Shown piece after piece: positions 1 through 5,916 of a stretch of DNA of 10,879 nucleotides. A program made the position numbers and the translations under genes. Source of the DNA: CAYIEH01 sp964362385. GTDB taxonomy: Bacteria; Patescibacteriota; Minisyncoccia; UBA6257; UBA9933. Numbering within the stretch: position 1 is the stretch's first letter; the number at the start of each line of letters is the position of its first letter. The stretch covers positions 1 to 10,879 of the forward strand of contig CAYIEH010000021.1 of assembly GCA_964362385.1 (NCBI GenBank), read 5' to 3'. The notes below the pieces were generated by a model that saw nothing but the letters and a program-made list of their open reading frames with translations, did not search any database and was not told where the DNA came from.

Positions 1-148
1 GCCGCAGGATAACTTCTTTTGAAAAATCCGTCGCCAACTGCCAATTCGGAGCGCCAACGGTAATTGAGGCTTTATAGATAGCGTTGGTTATTTTTTCAAT
101 TTTAAACGGCGCTATTTGGCCGTTTCTTTTTTTGATTTTTTTGAACAT
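1..148 (-). CDS. N-terminal fragment of an ATP-cone protein, probably ribonucleotide reductase large subunit
   Basis: The first 49 codons of a minus-strand gene that runs off the left edge. The peptide starts MFKKIKKRNGQIAPFKIEKI and continues TNAIYKAS; this matches the ATP-cone pattern (basic residues, K-R-x-G, hydrophobic-x-P-F, K-I, A-I-x-K-A). ATP cones are allosteric nucleotide-binding domains at the N-terminus of ribonucleotide reductases (NrdD, NrdA, class II NrdJ) and in the repressor NrdR. NrdR places a zinc ribbon before its cone, and here the cone begins at residue 3, so a reductase is favoured. The class cannot be decided because the catalytic part lies outside the window. The start ATG is the only one available, has no Shine-Dalgarno sequence, and sits 8 bases downstream of a TATAAA box. 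It lies 135 bases beyond ftsZ in the same direction and appears to have its own promoter. Confidence 0.7.
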   Translation of the reverse strand, partial: MFKKIKKRNGQIAPFKIEKITNAIYKASITVGAPNWQLATDFSKEVILR

Positions 149-156
149 GCCGAATT

Positions 157-193
157 TTTATAAATTTTCGAGCAGAAAGCGAAGAAAATTTAT
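157..193 (-). promoter_or_regulatory. Putative promoter with an inverted repeat overlapping the -10 box
   Basis: Read on the minus strand, TATAAA (162-157) lies 8 bases before the ATG at 148, which predicts a transcript start about 2 bases before the start codon. No good -35 is visible. A 10-bp perfect inverted repeat, ATAAATTTTC (160-169) and GAAAATTTAT (184-193), overlaps the box and could be an operator or a 5' hairpin. It does not resemble the NrdR box as I know it. Inference only. Confidence 0.35.
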
Positions 194-207
194 CTAAAAA
201 TTCGAGC

Positions 208-234
208 ACCCCGCCGCTCTTTTTGAAGCGGGGT
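208..234 (-). terminator. Possible terminator hairpin after ftsZ
   Basis: ACCCCGC (208-214) pairs with GCGGGGT (228-234) around a 13-base loop, 50 bases past the ftsZ stop. On the minus strand the following sequence has a short T run (ATTTTTAG) only after about 7 bases; on the plus strand TTTCTTT follows directly. The stem is clear, its use as the ftsZ terminator is not. Confidence 0.4.
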
Positions 235-283
235 TTCTTTAGATAAGCTTTTTTCGCCTCCAGATTGAAAATTTAATTTAAAA

Positions 284-1471
284 TTATCTCTTTTTTCGCC
301 TTAGAAATGTCGGGATTTCCCATTCTTTTTCTTTATCATCTTCTTTTTCCGGTTTTTCTGAAATCTTTGCGGCCGCGGTTTCTTTTTTTTTACCTTCTTT
401 TATATTTTTAACAAATTTTTCTTCTTTTTCAAAAGGCAAGTGATTATTGTTCAACGGCTCTTCGCCTGGAGCGAAAATACTTGGAAAAGCCCTGTTTTCC
501 CTGAGCAAAACATTACTGAAGCCGGTCGCTATTAAAGTAACCTTTAGCTGTCCTTTATTAAGTTTTCGGTCATGATAAGTGCCGAAAATAATTTTTGCCG
601 AAGAATCGGCGCGTTCGGAAATCAATGTCGCTATTTCGTTGATTTCCTGCATTTTCATGTCGTTTCTCCCGGAAATGCTGAATAAAATTCCTTTGGCGCC
701 GTCAATTGAAATTTCCAAGAGCGGAGAATTGATTGCCGCCGTGGCGGCTTTAGCCGCTCTTCCCTGGCCCGAGGCAACGCCGATTCCCACCATCGCCGAA
801 CCCGCGTCGCGCATAATCGCTTTAATATCGGCGAAATCAATGTTTATAATTCCCGGGGTTAGAATCAATTCAGCGACTCCCTTTACGGAATCGCTTAGAA
901 TTTTGTCAATTTCTTCAAAAGCTCTGATTAAAGAAGTGTCTTTATTGATGATAGAAAAAATCTGGTCATTGGGAACGGTAATCAAAGTATCAACGCGGTC
1001 CCTGATTTTTATCAGCCCGTCTTCGGAAATTCTGGCGCGCTGGCTTCCTTCAAAATTAAACGGCTTGGTTATTACAGCGACGGTTAAAATTCCAAGCTCT
1101 TTTGCGACTTCCGCGACAATCGGCGAAGCGCCGGTTCCGGTGCCGCCTCCGAAACCCGCGGTTATAAAAACCATATCAGCGTCTTTAATCGCTTCCGCGA
1201 TTTCAGACCTGTTTTCTTCAGCCGCCTGCTGGCCTAAATCAGGATTCATCCCGGTGCCCAAACCTTTGGTTAAATTTTTTCCTATGTAAATTTTTTTTCT
1301 GGTGGCGCAGGAATTCAAATCCTGGATGTCGGTGTTAATGGCGATTAAATCAACGCCCCTGGGAAAATCCTCATGCATCCGAGAAATGGCATTTCCTCCG
1401 GCGCCGCCGACGCCTACAACTTTAATTCTCGCCATTGGATTTTCTTTTGACTTGTTTCTTTTGGCTTTCAT
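284..1471 (-). CDS. ftsZ: Cell division GTPase FtsZ
   Basis: Tubulin-like GTPase that polymerises into the cytokinetic Z-ring on the inner face of the membrane. The 395-residue product has an N-terminal nucleotide-binding start (VVGVGGAGGNA, 18-28), the tubulin signature GGGTGTG at 108-114, and the T7 synergy loop NIDFAD at 210-215 with the catalytic aspartates D212 and D215. A Lys/Glu-rich linker (about 340-380) leads to the conserved C-terminal peptide WEIPTFLRR, the docking site for FtsA and other anchors. Length is normal for the family. Two starts are possible: ATG at 1471, or the internal ATG at 1435 (residue 13), which would begin MARIKVVGVGG and looks more FtsZ-like; neither has a Shine-Dalgarno motif. 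It follows ftsA after 32 bases, so the two are almost certainly cotranscribed. Confidence 0.97.
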   Translation of the reverse strand: MKAKRNKSKENPMARIKVVGVGGAGGNAISRMHEDFPRGVDLIAINTDIQDLNSCATRKKIYIGKNLTKGLGTGMNPDLGQQAAEENRSEIAEAIKDADMVFITAGFGGGTGTGASPIVAEVAKELGILTVAVITKPFNFEGSQRARISEDGLIKIRDRVDTLITVPNDQIFSIINKDTSLIRAFEEIDKILSDSVKGVAELILTPGIINIDFADIKAIMRDAGSAMVGIGVASGQGRAAKAATAAINSPLLEISIDGAKGILFSISGRNDMKMQEINEIATLISERADSSAKIIFGTYHDRKLNKGQLKVTLIATGFSNVLLRENRAFPSIFAPGEEPLNNNHLPFEKEEKFVKNIKEGKKKETAAAKISEKPEKEDDKEKEWEIPTFLRRKKR

Positions 1472-1503
1472 ATTATGTTATCGGTTATTAGTTATAAATT
1501 ATT

Positions 1504-2712
1504 CTACGGCATTAAATTGCTGAAAATTTTGGAAATAAATCCTTTACTCGCGGTATTTTCAGAGAATTGGCCGCTTCCGTAATTCAAAAGACCTAGAGCC
1601 AAAGCGAATTCAGGATCGTCAACTTTTAAAGTCTGTCCTTCGCTGCTGCTGCCGAATAAATCAAGTTCGTAATTGACCAAATGCGCCGGCAATTTTAAAT
1701 CGTGTTTCGCCAAATCAACAATGCCTTCCAGCTTGGCTCCTGCGCCGCATAAAACCGCTCCGGCTGGAAGCTGGGTTTTCCCCAATAACTTCAGCTCATT
1801 ATGAATCAGTTCAAAAATTTCAGCAAGCCGCGCTTCTATAATTTCAGAAATGTATTTTCTGGAAACTATTGATTTAAGACTTTCATCTATTTCCTGGAGG
1901 TTGATTTTTTCTTTTGAAGAAACGTCTTTTGAGAAGGCGTGGCCGTAAGAAATTTTCAGCTTTTCCGCGGTTCCAATGGAAGACTTTAAAGCAATAGCCA
2001 AATCGTTTGTGATATTTGAAGAGCCAATGGGAAAAACTTTGGCGGTAATAAGCTTATTTTCCTCAAAAACAGCAAAACCGGTGGTGCCAAACCCGATATC
2101 TATTAAAACGGCGCCTAATTCTTTGTGAGTTTTTGTCAGCGCGGCATTGCTGGCGGCTAAAGGCGCGTAAATAAATTCAGTGATTTTCCCGCCGGCGATT
2201 TCAACGCTTTTTACCAAATCATTCATGGTCGGACTGAAAGCGTCAACTATCAGACTGTTTACTTCCAAACGAGTGCCGTTCATTCCTAGCGGGTTTTTAA
2301 TCTGGTCAACGCCGTCAACGACATACTCCTGGATAATGGTATGAAAAACTTTCCGGTTAGAAGGAAGATTAACGGCCTGAGACGCTTTAATCGCCCGCTC
2401 AATGTCGTCTTGATAAATTTCGTTATCGGCGCGGGAAACAGCGACAAATCCTTTTGAATTTTGTATCTTGACATTCTTCCCGCCTATATTAACGAAAATA
2501 TTTTTTAAAACACCCTTATTGATTTTTCTTATTTCGCTGAATGGTCCGGAGAGCGCTTGAGTGGCTTCCTGAACGTCAACAACTTCACCTTTTCTCATTC
2601 CGGCTGAAGGGAATTTTAAAACTTCCAACAAAGACAATTTATTGTCTTTTCCAAGTTCCGCAACCAAAATTTTAATTTGCGACGACCCAAAATCTAAAGC
2701 GGTAATGTACAT
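1504..2712 (-). CDS. ftsA: Cell division protein FtsA
   Basis: Actin-like ATPase that tethers FtsZ filaments to the cytoplasmic membrane and recruits later divisome proteins. In the 402-residue product the actin-fold motifs are in order: phosphate-1 ALDFGSSQIK (5-14), an inserted SHS2/1C domain at about 80-160, phosphate-2 LIDIGFGTTGFAVF (203-216), and an adenosine motif VLCGAGAKLEG (320-330). The last 13 residues, KGFISKIFSNLMP, form a short amphipathic helix of the kind that serves as the membrane-targeting sequence. Length fits the family. It lies directly upstream of ftsZ with a 32-base gap, the classical order. The stop is TAG. The start ATG follows an AT-rich stretch without a Shine-Dalgarno sequence, and no promoter stands out clearly. 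Confidence 0.96.
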   Translation of the reverse strand: MYITALDFGSSQIKILVAELGKDNKLSLLEVLKFPSAGMRKGEVVDVQEATQALSGPFSEIRKINKGVLKNIFVNIGGKNVKIQNSKGFVAVSRADNEIYQDDIERAIKASQAVNLPSNRKVFHTIIQEYVVDGVDQIKNPLGMNGTRLEVNSLIVDAFSPTMNDLVKSVEIAGGKITEFIYAPLAASNAALTKTHKELGAVLIDIGFGTTGFAVFEENKLITAKVFPIGSSNITNDLAIALKSSIGTAEKLKISYGHAFSKDVSSKEKINLQEIDESLKSIVSRKYISEIIEARLAEIFELIHNELKLLGKTQLPAGAVLCGAGAKLEGIVDLAKHDLKLPAHLVNYELDLFGSSSEGQTLKVDDPEFALALGLLNYGSGQFSENTASKGFISKIFSNLMP

Positions 2713-2720
2713 AAATTAAA

Positions 2721-2800
2721 TTCGAAATTTGAATATCGAAATTTGAAACAATGTCTAAATTCTAATATTTTAAATTCTAAATGTTTTAAATTTATTAATT
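2721..2800. repeat. AT-rich short-repeat spacer upstream of ftsA
   Basis: TCGAAATTTGAA occurs twice, at 2722-2733 and 2736-2747 (14-base period), followed by near-repeats of TTTTAAATTCTAA. The block fills much of the 137-base ybeY-ftsA gap and contains no coding signal. It looks like the simple AT-rich intergenic repeats seen elsewhere in this window. Confidence 0.6.
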
Positions 2801-2814
2801 TTAATAATTGGAAT

Positions 2815-2844
2815 TTGTTGACCCTAACAGGGAGTTTTCAACAA
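2815..2844 (-). terminator. Nested hairpin just after ybeY
   Basis: An outer 7-bp stem, TTGTTGA (2815-2821) with TCAACAA (2838-2844), encloses an inner CCCT/AGGG stem (2822-2825, 2829-2832). It begins 5 bases past the ybeY stop. No T tract follows on the minus strand, so it may end the ybeY transcript weakly, stabilise its 3' end, or act in the ftsA leader. Confidence 0.35.
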
Positions 2845-2849
2845 CGGAT

Positions 2850-3296
2850 TTAGTGCTTCGTGTTTCGGATTTGACGAAACAGTCTATTTTCTACTCTTTC
2901 CATTTTTATTGTTTTTTGTTTCGTCTCGTGGTCATAACCGAGTAAATGAAGAATTCCGTGAGCGATCAGTAATTTTGTTGAAAATATTTTTTCCTTTTGT
3001 TCTACGTTTAAATAAATCTCTCCTAAACGTCTTATTTTCCGCGCCTGTCCGCCGCGCGCCGCAGGGGGATAAATGAAATTCTTCGGCTCGCTAAAACTCA
3101 ATATATTCGCCGCCTTGTTTTTACCGCGGAATTTCCTGTTTAAAAATCGCATCTTTTGATTGCCGGCAAGATAAATTTTCATTCCGACATTTTTTTGTTT
3201 TAAAACACCCAATATCTTTGAAGCTGTTTTTTTTATGTCTTTTGCGCGCCCTGCAAACTTTTTCTCCAAACTTATTGCCAAAATTTGATTATTCAT
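2850..3296 (-). CDS. ybeY: Endoribonuclease YbeY (rRNA maturation factor)
   Basis: Zinc-dependent endoribonuclease of the UPF0054 family, needed for 16S rRNA 3'-end maturation and 70S ribosome quality control. The signature HGILHLLGYDH is present; counting from an upstream ATG at 3341, the zinc ligands are H128, H132 and H138. The conserved RGKNKAANILSF segment (RNA-binding arginine, family form R-x-K-x-x-TNVLSF) and the strand GEIYLN are also there. I place the start at ATG 3296, giving 148 residues beginning MNNQILAIS, because the upstream 15-codon extension (MFFRCFSDK...) contains a plausible promoter and is atypical. The variable loop before GEIYLN, PPAARGGQARKIRR, is encoded by an abruptly GC-rich 26-base stretch (3041-3066). 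It is separated from the M50 gene by a strong palindromic hairpin, so it is probably its own transcription unit. Confidence 0.95.
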   Translation of the reverse strand: MNNQILAISLEKKFAGRAKDIKKTASKILGVLKQKNVGMKIYLAGNQKMRFLNRKFRGKNKAANILSFSEPKNFIYPPAARGGQARKIRRLGEIYLNVEQKEKIFSTKLLIAHGILHLLGYDHETKQKTIKMERVENRLFRQIRNTKH

Positions 3297-3312
3297 TTTC
3301 CCAATTTTAAAA

Positions 3313-3341
3313 ATTTTATCAGAAAAGCAACGGAAAAACAA
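3313..3341 (-). promoter_or_regulatory. Putative ybeY promoter
   Basis: On the minus strand TTGTTT (3341-3336), a 17-base spacer and TAAAAT (3318-3313) form a reasonable sigma-70-type promoter; the TGA just before TAAAAT gives an extended -10. The predicted start near 3306 leaves a leader of about 10 bases before the ATG at 3296. This placement helps choose that start. Confidence 0.45.
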
Positions 3342-3390
3342 ATTCCATAGTAAATTTTGGCTAATTGCCTATAGGTAGGATGAAATCCAA

Positions 3391-3410
3391 AGTAAACCAT
3401 AGTAAACCAT
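3391..3410. repeat. Tandem 10-base direct repeat
   Basis: AGTAAACCAT occurs twice back to back, abutting the left end of the 46-bp palindrome. No function can be read from it. Confidence 0.7.
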
Positions 3411-3455
3411 AAAAATGAGGCTATAAGGACGATCGTCCTTATAGCCTCATTTTTA
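3410..3455. terminator. Perfect 46-bp palindrome, probable bidirectional terminator
   Basis: Every base pairs: TAAAAATGAGGCTATAAGG and onward on the left is the exact complement of the right half, with the centre between 3432 and 3433 inside CGATCG and no spacer. Either strand would form a hairpin of about 20 bp ending in CATTTTTA, i.e. with a T5 run. It lies 60 bases past the M50 stop and about 115 bases before the ybeY start, both minus strand, so intrinsic termination of the M50 transcript is the simplest reading. The stem is much longer than usual terminators, so a repeat or protein-binding site remains possible. Confidence 0.65.
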
Positions 3456-3514
3456 GACTTCTCCCGGTCTCTTAATGCCGCACCGACTCGCGCTAAATCG
3501 TTTGCATAAAAAAA

Positions 3515-4144
3515 TTAAAGCAGGCTCCCTCCTAAAAGGCGGTAAATCGTCAAAATAATCGGAATAATCAGCTGGAAACCGAAGAAAATAAAGAAAAGAA
3601 GCACGAAAAAGCCGTATTGTTCCATGATTATCTGGAATTTTTCAGCGCCCTTGGGAAGAACGGCGAAAAGAACTTTTGACCCGTCAAGCGGAGGGATTGG
3701 AACAAGGTTAAAAACCGCCAAAACGACGTTTACTAAAATAATGATATTTAAAAAAATTATAAATGCCGGAGCAAAATAAAAATTCGTCAAGCCGACCAAT
3801 TTCAAAATAACACTGAAAACAGCCGCGATTAAAAAATTGCTCGCGGGCCCTGCCATAGCAATCAGCCCGCTGTCTTTTTTGGGATTTTTTAAATTAAAGG
3901 GATTAAAAGGCACGGGCTTTGCCCAACCGAACAACACCGGGCTTTTAACAATGAAAAGGAAAAGCGGCAATAAAACCGAACCGAACGGGTCAATATGCTT
4001 AATTGGATTTAAAGTCAATCTGCCGGATTCTTTGGCAGTTCTGTCTCCCAAGCGATAAGCCATAAACCCGTGAGAAATTTCGTGAATCATCACGGAAAAA
4101 ATCAACACTATAAGCTGAAAAATTAAAATAATAGGGTCGGACAT
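3515..4144 (-). CDS. Site-2 protease family (M50) membrane metalloprotease
   Basis: A 209-residue intramembrane zinc protease of the compact SpoIVFB/Rv2869-like site-2 family without PDZ or CBS domains. The catalytic HEISH motif is at 21-25 inside the first hydrophobic helix. It is followed by the family segment LNPIKHIDPFGSVLLP (45-60), AMAGPASNF (96-104), and the third zinc ligand in NLVPIPPLDGSK (D154). Hydrophobic segments lie at about 5-24, 93-116, 128-150 and 172-200, giving a polytopic membrane protein. Such enzymes cut transmembrane anchors or signal-peptide remnants; the substrate here is unknown and no anti-sigma factor is nearby. The ATG at 4144 has no Shine-Dalgarno sequence. It follows the endonuclease Q-like gene after 91 bases and may be cotranscribed with it. 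Confidence 0.93.
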   Translation of the reverse strand: MSDPIILIFQLIVLIFSVMIHEISHGFMAYRLGDRTAKESGRLTLNPIKHIDPFGSVLLPLFLFIVKSPVLFGWAKPVPFNPFNLKNPKKDSGLIAMAGPASNFLIAAVFSVILKLVGLTNFYFAPAFIIFLNIIILVNVVLAVFNLVPIPPLDGSKVLFAVLPKGAEKFQIIMEQYGFFVLLFFIFFGFQLIIPIILTIYRLLGGSLL

Positions 4145-4177
4145 AAAATCAGTTATTAGCCACCAGCCATTAGTAAT

Positions 4178-4218
4178 TAGTTAATAATAAAAATTTAATC
4201 AATTTCATTTATTAACTA
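4178..4218. repeat. AT-rich inverted repeat between the endonuclease Q-like gene and the M50 gene
   Basis: TAGTTAATAA (4178-4187) is the perfect complement of TTATTAACTA (4209-4218), with a 21-base loop. No T tract follows on the minus strand, so it is a weak terminator candidate at best. The neighbouring 4150-4180 stretch has short GTTATTAG/ATTAG near-repeats, also seen upstream of ftsZ at 1486-1494. Confidence 0.4.
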
Positions 4219-4235
4219 CCCACCTGGAAAAATTT

Positions 4236-5570
4236 TTAAAATAACGCTTTTTGCGCTTCCAAATCTTTTTTTTCTTCGTCCGTAAAAATTTTAACCGCTC
4301 CGTATTCGCCGTCATAGCCGGGCCTGATTTTCAAATTGCCGTCTCTGACTCGTTTAATTCCTTCAACAACCCTAAAGTCGGCGCGAGATTTTAAATCATC
4401 AATACTCGCATCCAAAAGAATTTTTAATTCAGAACCGAAAGTTTTTATCATCTTCTGGTATTCTTCGGAAACTTTTTTTGAAGCAACGCCGATTCCGTAC
4501 GCTCCGCCGATTATTTCATCCAATTGAACAAGATTATAATACGGCGTGTAATTGTCAAGATAGCGATAATTGCCTTTGCTTTCGGTTTTTATTTCCCTGT
4601 CAGCCAATTTCTCAACCCTGTTCATAACGCCTATTGTCAGAGGCTTTCCGCAGACAGGACAAATATTTTTATGTTTTCTTGACTCTTCTGGAGAAAAAAC
4701 CTTTCCGCAAATTCTGTGGCCGTCATAGTGATATTTGCCTTCTTCGGGAAAAAATTCTATCGTAGCCACAAATTTGTTTTTCAGTTTTTCAGTTTTTAAG
4801 TTTTTAAGTTTTTCCGGCGCCCCATTCTTTATTGCTTCCATAATTCCCGCGTAAGACAATTCGGTGTCAAGAATATTGGCTTCTCTTCCGATTTTCGCCA
4901 AACTATGCGAGTCGGAATTTGAAATTAAGGCGATTTTATCCAGTTTTGAAAGCCGCCAGTTCATTTCAGGGTCGCTTGAAAGGCCGGTTTCTATGGCAAA
5001 AATTTTGTCGGCGTATTTTCCGAAACATTCTTCAATGGAATCAAACCCGGACATTGAGCCGAAAATTGAAAACCACGGGGTCCACGCGTGTGCTGGAATT
5101 ATTACCGCGTCTTTATCAACGCCAAAAACAATTTCCGCCAATTTCTCGCTGTCCAGCCCGATAATCGGCCGACCGTCCGAATTCAGATTGCACCCCCAAA
5201 AAATAAGCGGGCTGATTATTTTTTCCGCTGTTTCAACAGACGGCGCAAAAATCAAATTATGTATCCTTCTTACTTTTCCGTTTTTGGAATAAATGCTGGA
5301 AATTTCCACGGTTAGAATAAATCTTGTTTCGCTGAAATTTCCTTTAATCGTTTCTTTTTTATACTGCTTTTTTAATTTAAAAAGCCCCGGTTCCGCTGGT
5401 TCTAATTTTTCTTTAATTTCTTTAAACCATTGGGGGTGGGTAAAATCTCCGGTGCCCATTACCAAAATTCCCTTCTCGTCAGCGACTCGGTCAATTTCTT
5501 CCAAAACCATATCTTTGCTTGTGGCGCGGCTGTATTTTGAATGTATGTGAAAATCCGCGATGAATTTCAT
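4236..5570 (-). CDS. Endonuclease Q-like PHP-domain protein
   Basis: A 444-residue protein with the architecture of endonuclease Q (COG1379; related proteins are often listed as TIGR00375 or mislabelled as helicase UvrD). An N-terminal PHP metal centre is visible: FHIHSKYSRAT (H8, H10), D42 in GTGDFTHP, E89, H104, H161 in PAHAWTPW, and D220/H222 in SNSDSHS. A zinc-finger-like middle follows (HYDGHRICG, then CPVCGKPL; C288, C304, C307 with nearby histidines) and a C-terminal helical part at about 340-410. Characterised EndoQ enzymes, mainly from Thermococcales, nick DNA 5' of deaminated bases (uracil, hypoxanthine, xanthine) and abasic sites. A similar role here is inference from motifs. Its place between recA and the M50 gene suits DNA repair. 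An octanucleotide repeat encodes an extra EKLKNLKTEKLKN stretch (253-265) between the two domains. The ATG at 5570 directly follows one arm of a long inverted repeat. Confidence 0.85.
   Translation of the reverse strand: MKFIADFHIHSKYSRATSKDMVLEEIDRVADEKGILVMGTGDFTHPQWFKEIKEKLEPAEPGLFKLKKQYKKETIKGNFSETRFILTVEISSIYSKNGKVRRIHNLIFAPSVETAEKIISPLIFWGCNLNSDGRPIIGLDSEKLAEIVFGVDKDAVIIPAHAWTPWFSIFGSMSGFDSIEECFGKYADKIFAIETGLSSDPEMNWRLSKLDKIALISNSDSHSLAKIGREANILDTELSYAGIMEAIKNGAPEKLKNLKTEKLKNKFVATIEFFPEEGKYHYDGHRICGKVFSPEESRKHKNICPVCGKPLTIGVMNRVEKLADREIKTESKGNYRYLDNYTPYYNLVQLDEIIGGAYGIGVASKKVSEEYQKMIKTFGSELKILLDASIDDLKSRADFRVVEGIKRVRDGNLKIRPGYDGEYGAVKIFTDEEKKDLEAQKALF
4782..4813 (-). repeat. Coding octanucleotide repeat in the endonuclease Q-like gene
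   Basis: Four tandem 8-base units, CAGTTTTT twice then AAGTTTTT twice on the plus strand, lie inside the gene and encode residues 253-263. Eight is not a multiple of three, so gain or loss of one unit would shift the frame downstream of the PHP domain. Confidence 0.8.
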
Positions 5571-5575
5571 ACTCT

Positions 5576-5709
5576 GTAGTAGAACTGCGATAGTAATTTG
5601 TTCTAAATTACAAATTTTGTGCTACTTTATTTATTGAAAATAAATTTATAATTTACCCCATAATGAAACCAATAAATTATTTAAAAATATCGCAGTTTCA
5701 CTACGGGGC
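5576..5709 (-). repeat. Overlapping inverted repeats before the endonuclease Q-like start codon
   Basis: Three arms on the minus strand: arm 1 at 5709-5688 (GCCCCGTAGTGAAAC, then TGCGATA), arm 2 at 5668-5654 (GTTTCATTATGGGGT), arm 3 at 5592-5576 (TATCGCAGTTCTACTAC). Arms 1 and 2 pair over 15 positions if three G-U pairs are allowed, which works as minus-strand RNA. Arm 3 can pair with 5688-5704 over 15 of 17 positions, so the two pairings are mutually exclusive. Arm 3 ends 5 bases before the ATG at 5570. It may be a regulatory leader or a repeat-element remnant. Confidence 0.5.
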
Positions 5710-5734
5710 ATAAATCAACAAAAAACGAATTTAT

Positions 5735-5773
5735 TGCCTTCCTACCGGCAGGCAGATATACAAAAAGTATATC
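5735..5773. repeat. Two adjacent small hairpins
   Basis: TGCCT (5735-5739) pairs with AGGCA (5750-5754) around a core containing CTACCGGC. Directly next to it GATATAC (5755-5761) pairs with GTATATC (5767-5773) around an A5 loop. Confidence 0.5.
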
Positions 5774-5802
5774 AAATCAAGGAAATCAATCAAAATGAAA
5801 AT

Positions 5803-5823
5803 CCCGTTAGTTTAGCTAACGGG
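5803..5823 (-). terminator. Probable recA terminator
   Basis: CCCGTTAG (5803-5810) and CTAACGGG (5816-5823) form an 8-bp stem with a 5-base loop. On the minus strand the next bases are ATTTTCATTTTG, a broken T tract, as expected for an intrinsic terminator about 95 bases past the recA stop. Confidence 0.55.
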
Positions 5824-5850
5824 CAATATCATCTCCCCTAGTTAATGCTT

Positions 5851-5876
5851 GCTTGGTCTCATTAATAAGACCAAGC
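5851..5876. terminator. Second hairpin after recA
   Basis: GCTTGGTCT (5851-5859) and AGACCAAGC (5868-5876) form a perfect 9-bp stem with an 8-base loop, 40 bases past the recA stop. No T run follows on the minus strand, so it is probably a 3'-end structure upstream of the real terminator. Confidence 0.4.
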
Positions 5877-5916
5877 TTCTGATAACTTTAATTAATTGAT
5901 TATTATTTTCTTATTT

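Larger units (their letters stand above)
5571..5916. other. 346-base non-coding gap rich in hairpins
   Basis: No open reading frame here has family-like features. On the minus strand, from recA toward the endonuclease Q-like gene, it holds a 9-bp hairpin (5876-5851), an 8-bp hairpin followed by a T-rich stretch (5823-5803), a 7-bp hairpin (5773-5755), a 5-bp hairpin (5754-5735), a long stem (5709-5695 with 5668-5654), and an arm at 5592-5576 that can compete for the same partner. The rest is AT-rich. It may hold the recA terminator plus a structured leader, or an unrecognised RNA; no known RNA family is recognisable to me. Confidence 0.6.

Noticed and set aside
579..1289. 236-codon plus-strand open frame opposite ftsZ
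   Set aside because: It lies wholly antisense to an unmistakable ftsZ, its peptide shows no family features, and it mirrors the codon pattern of the gene.
3297..3341. 15-codon N-terminal extension of YbeY (start at 3341)
   Set aside because: The stretch contains a plausible promoter and family members begin near the second ATG, so the start at 3296 is preferred.
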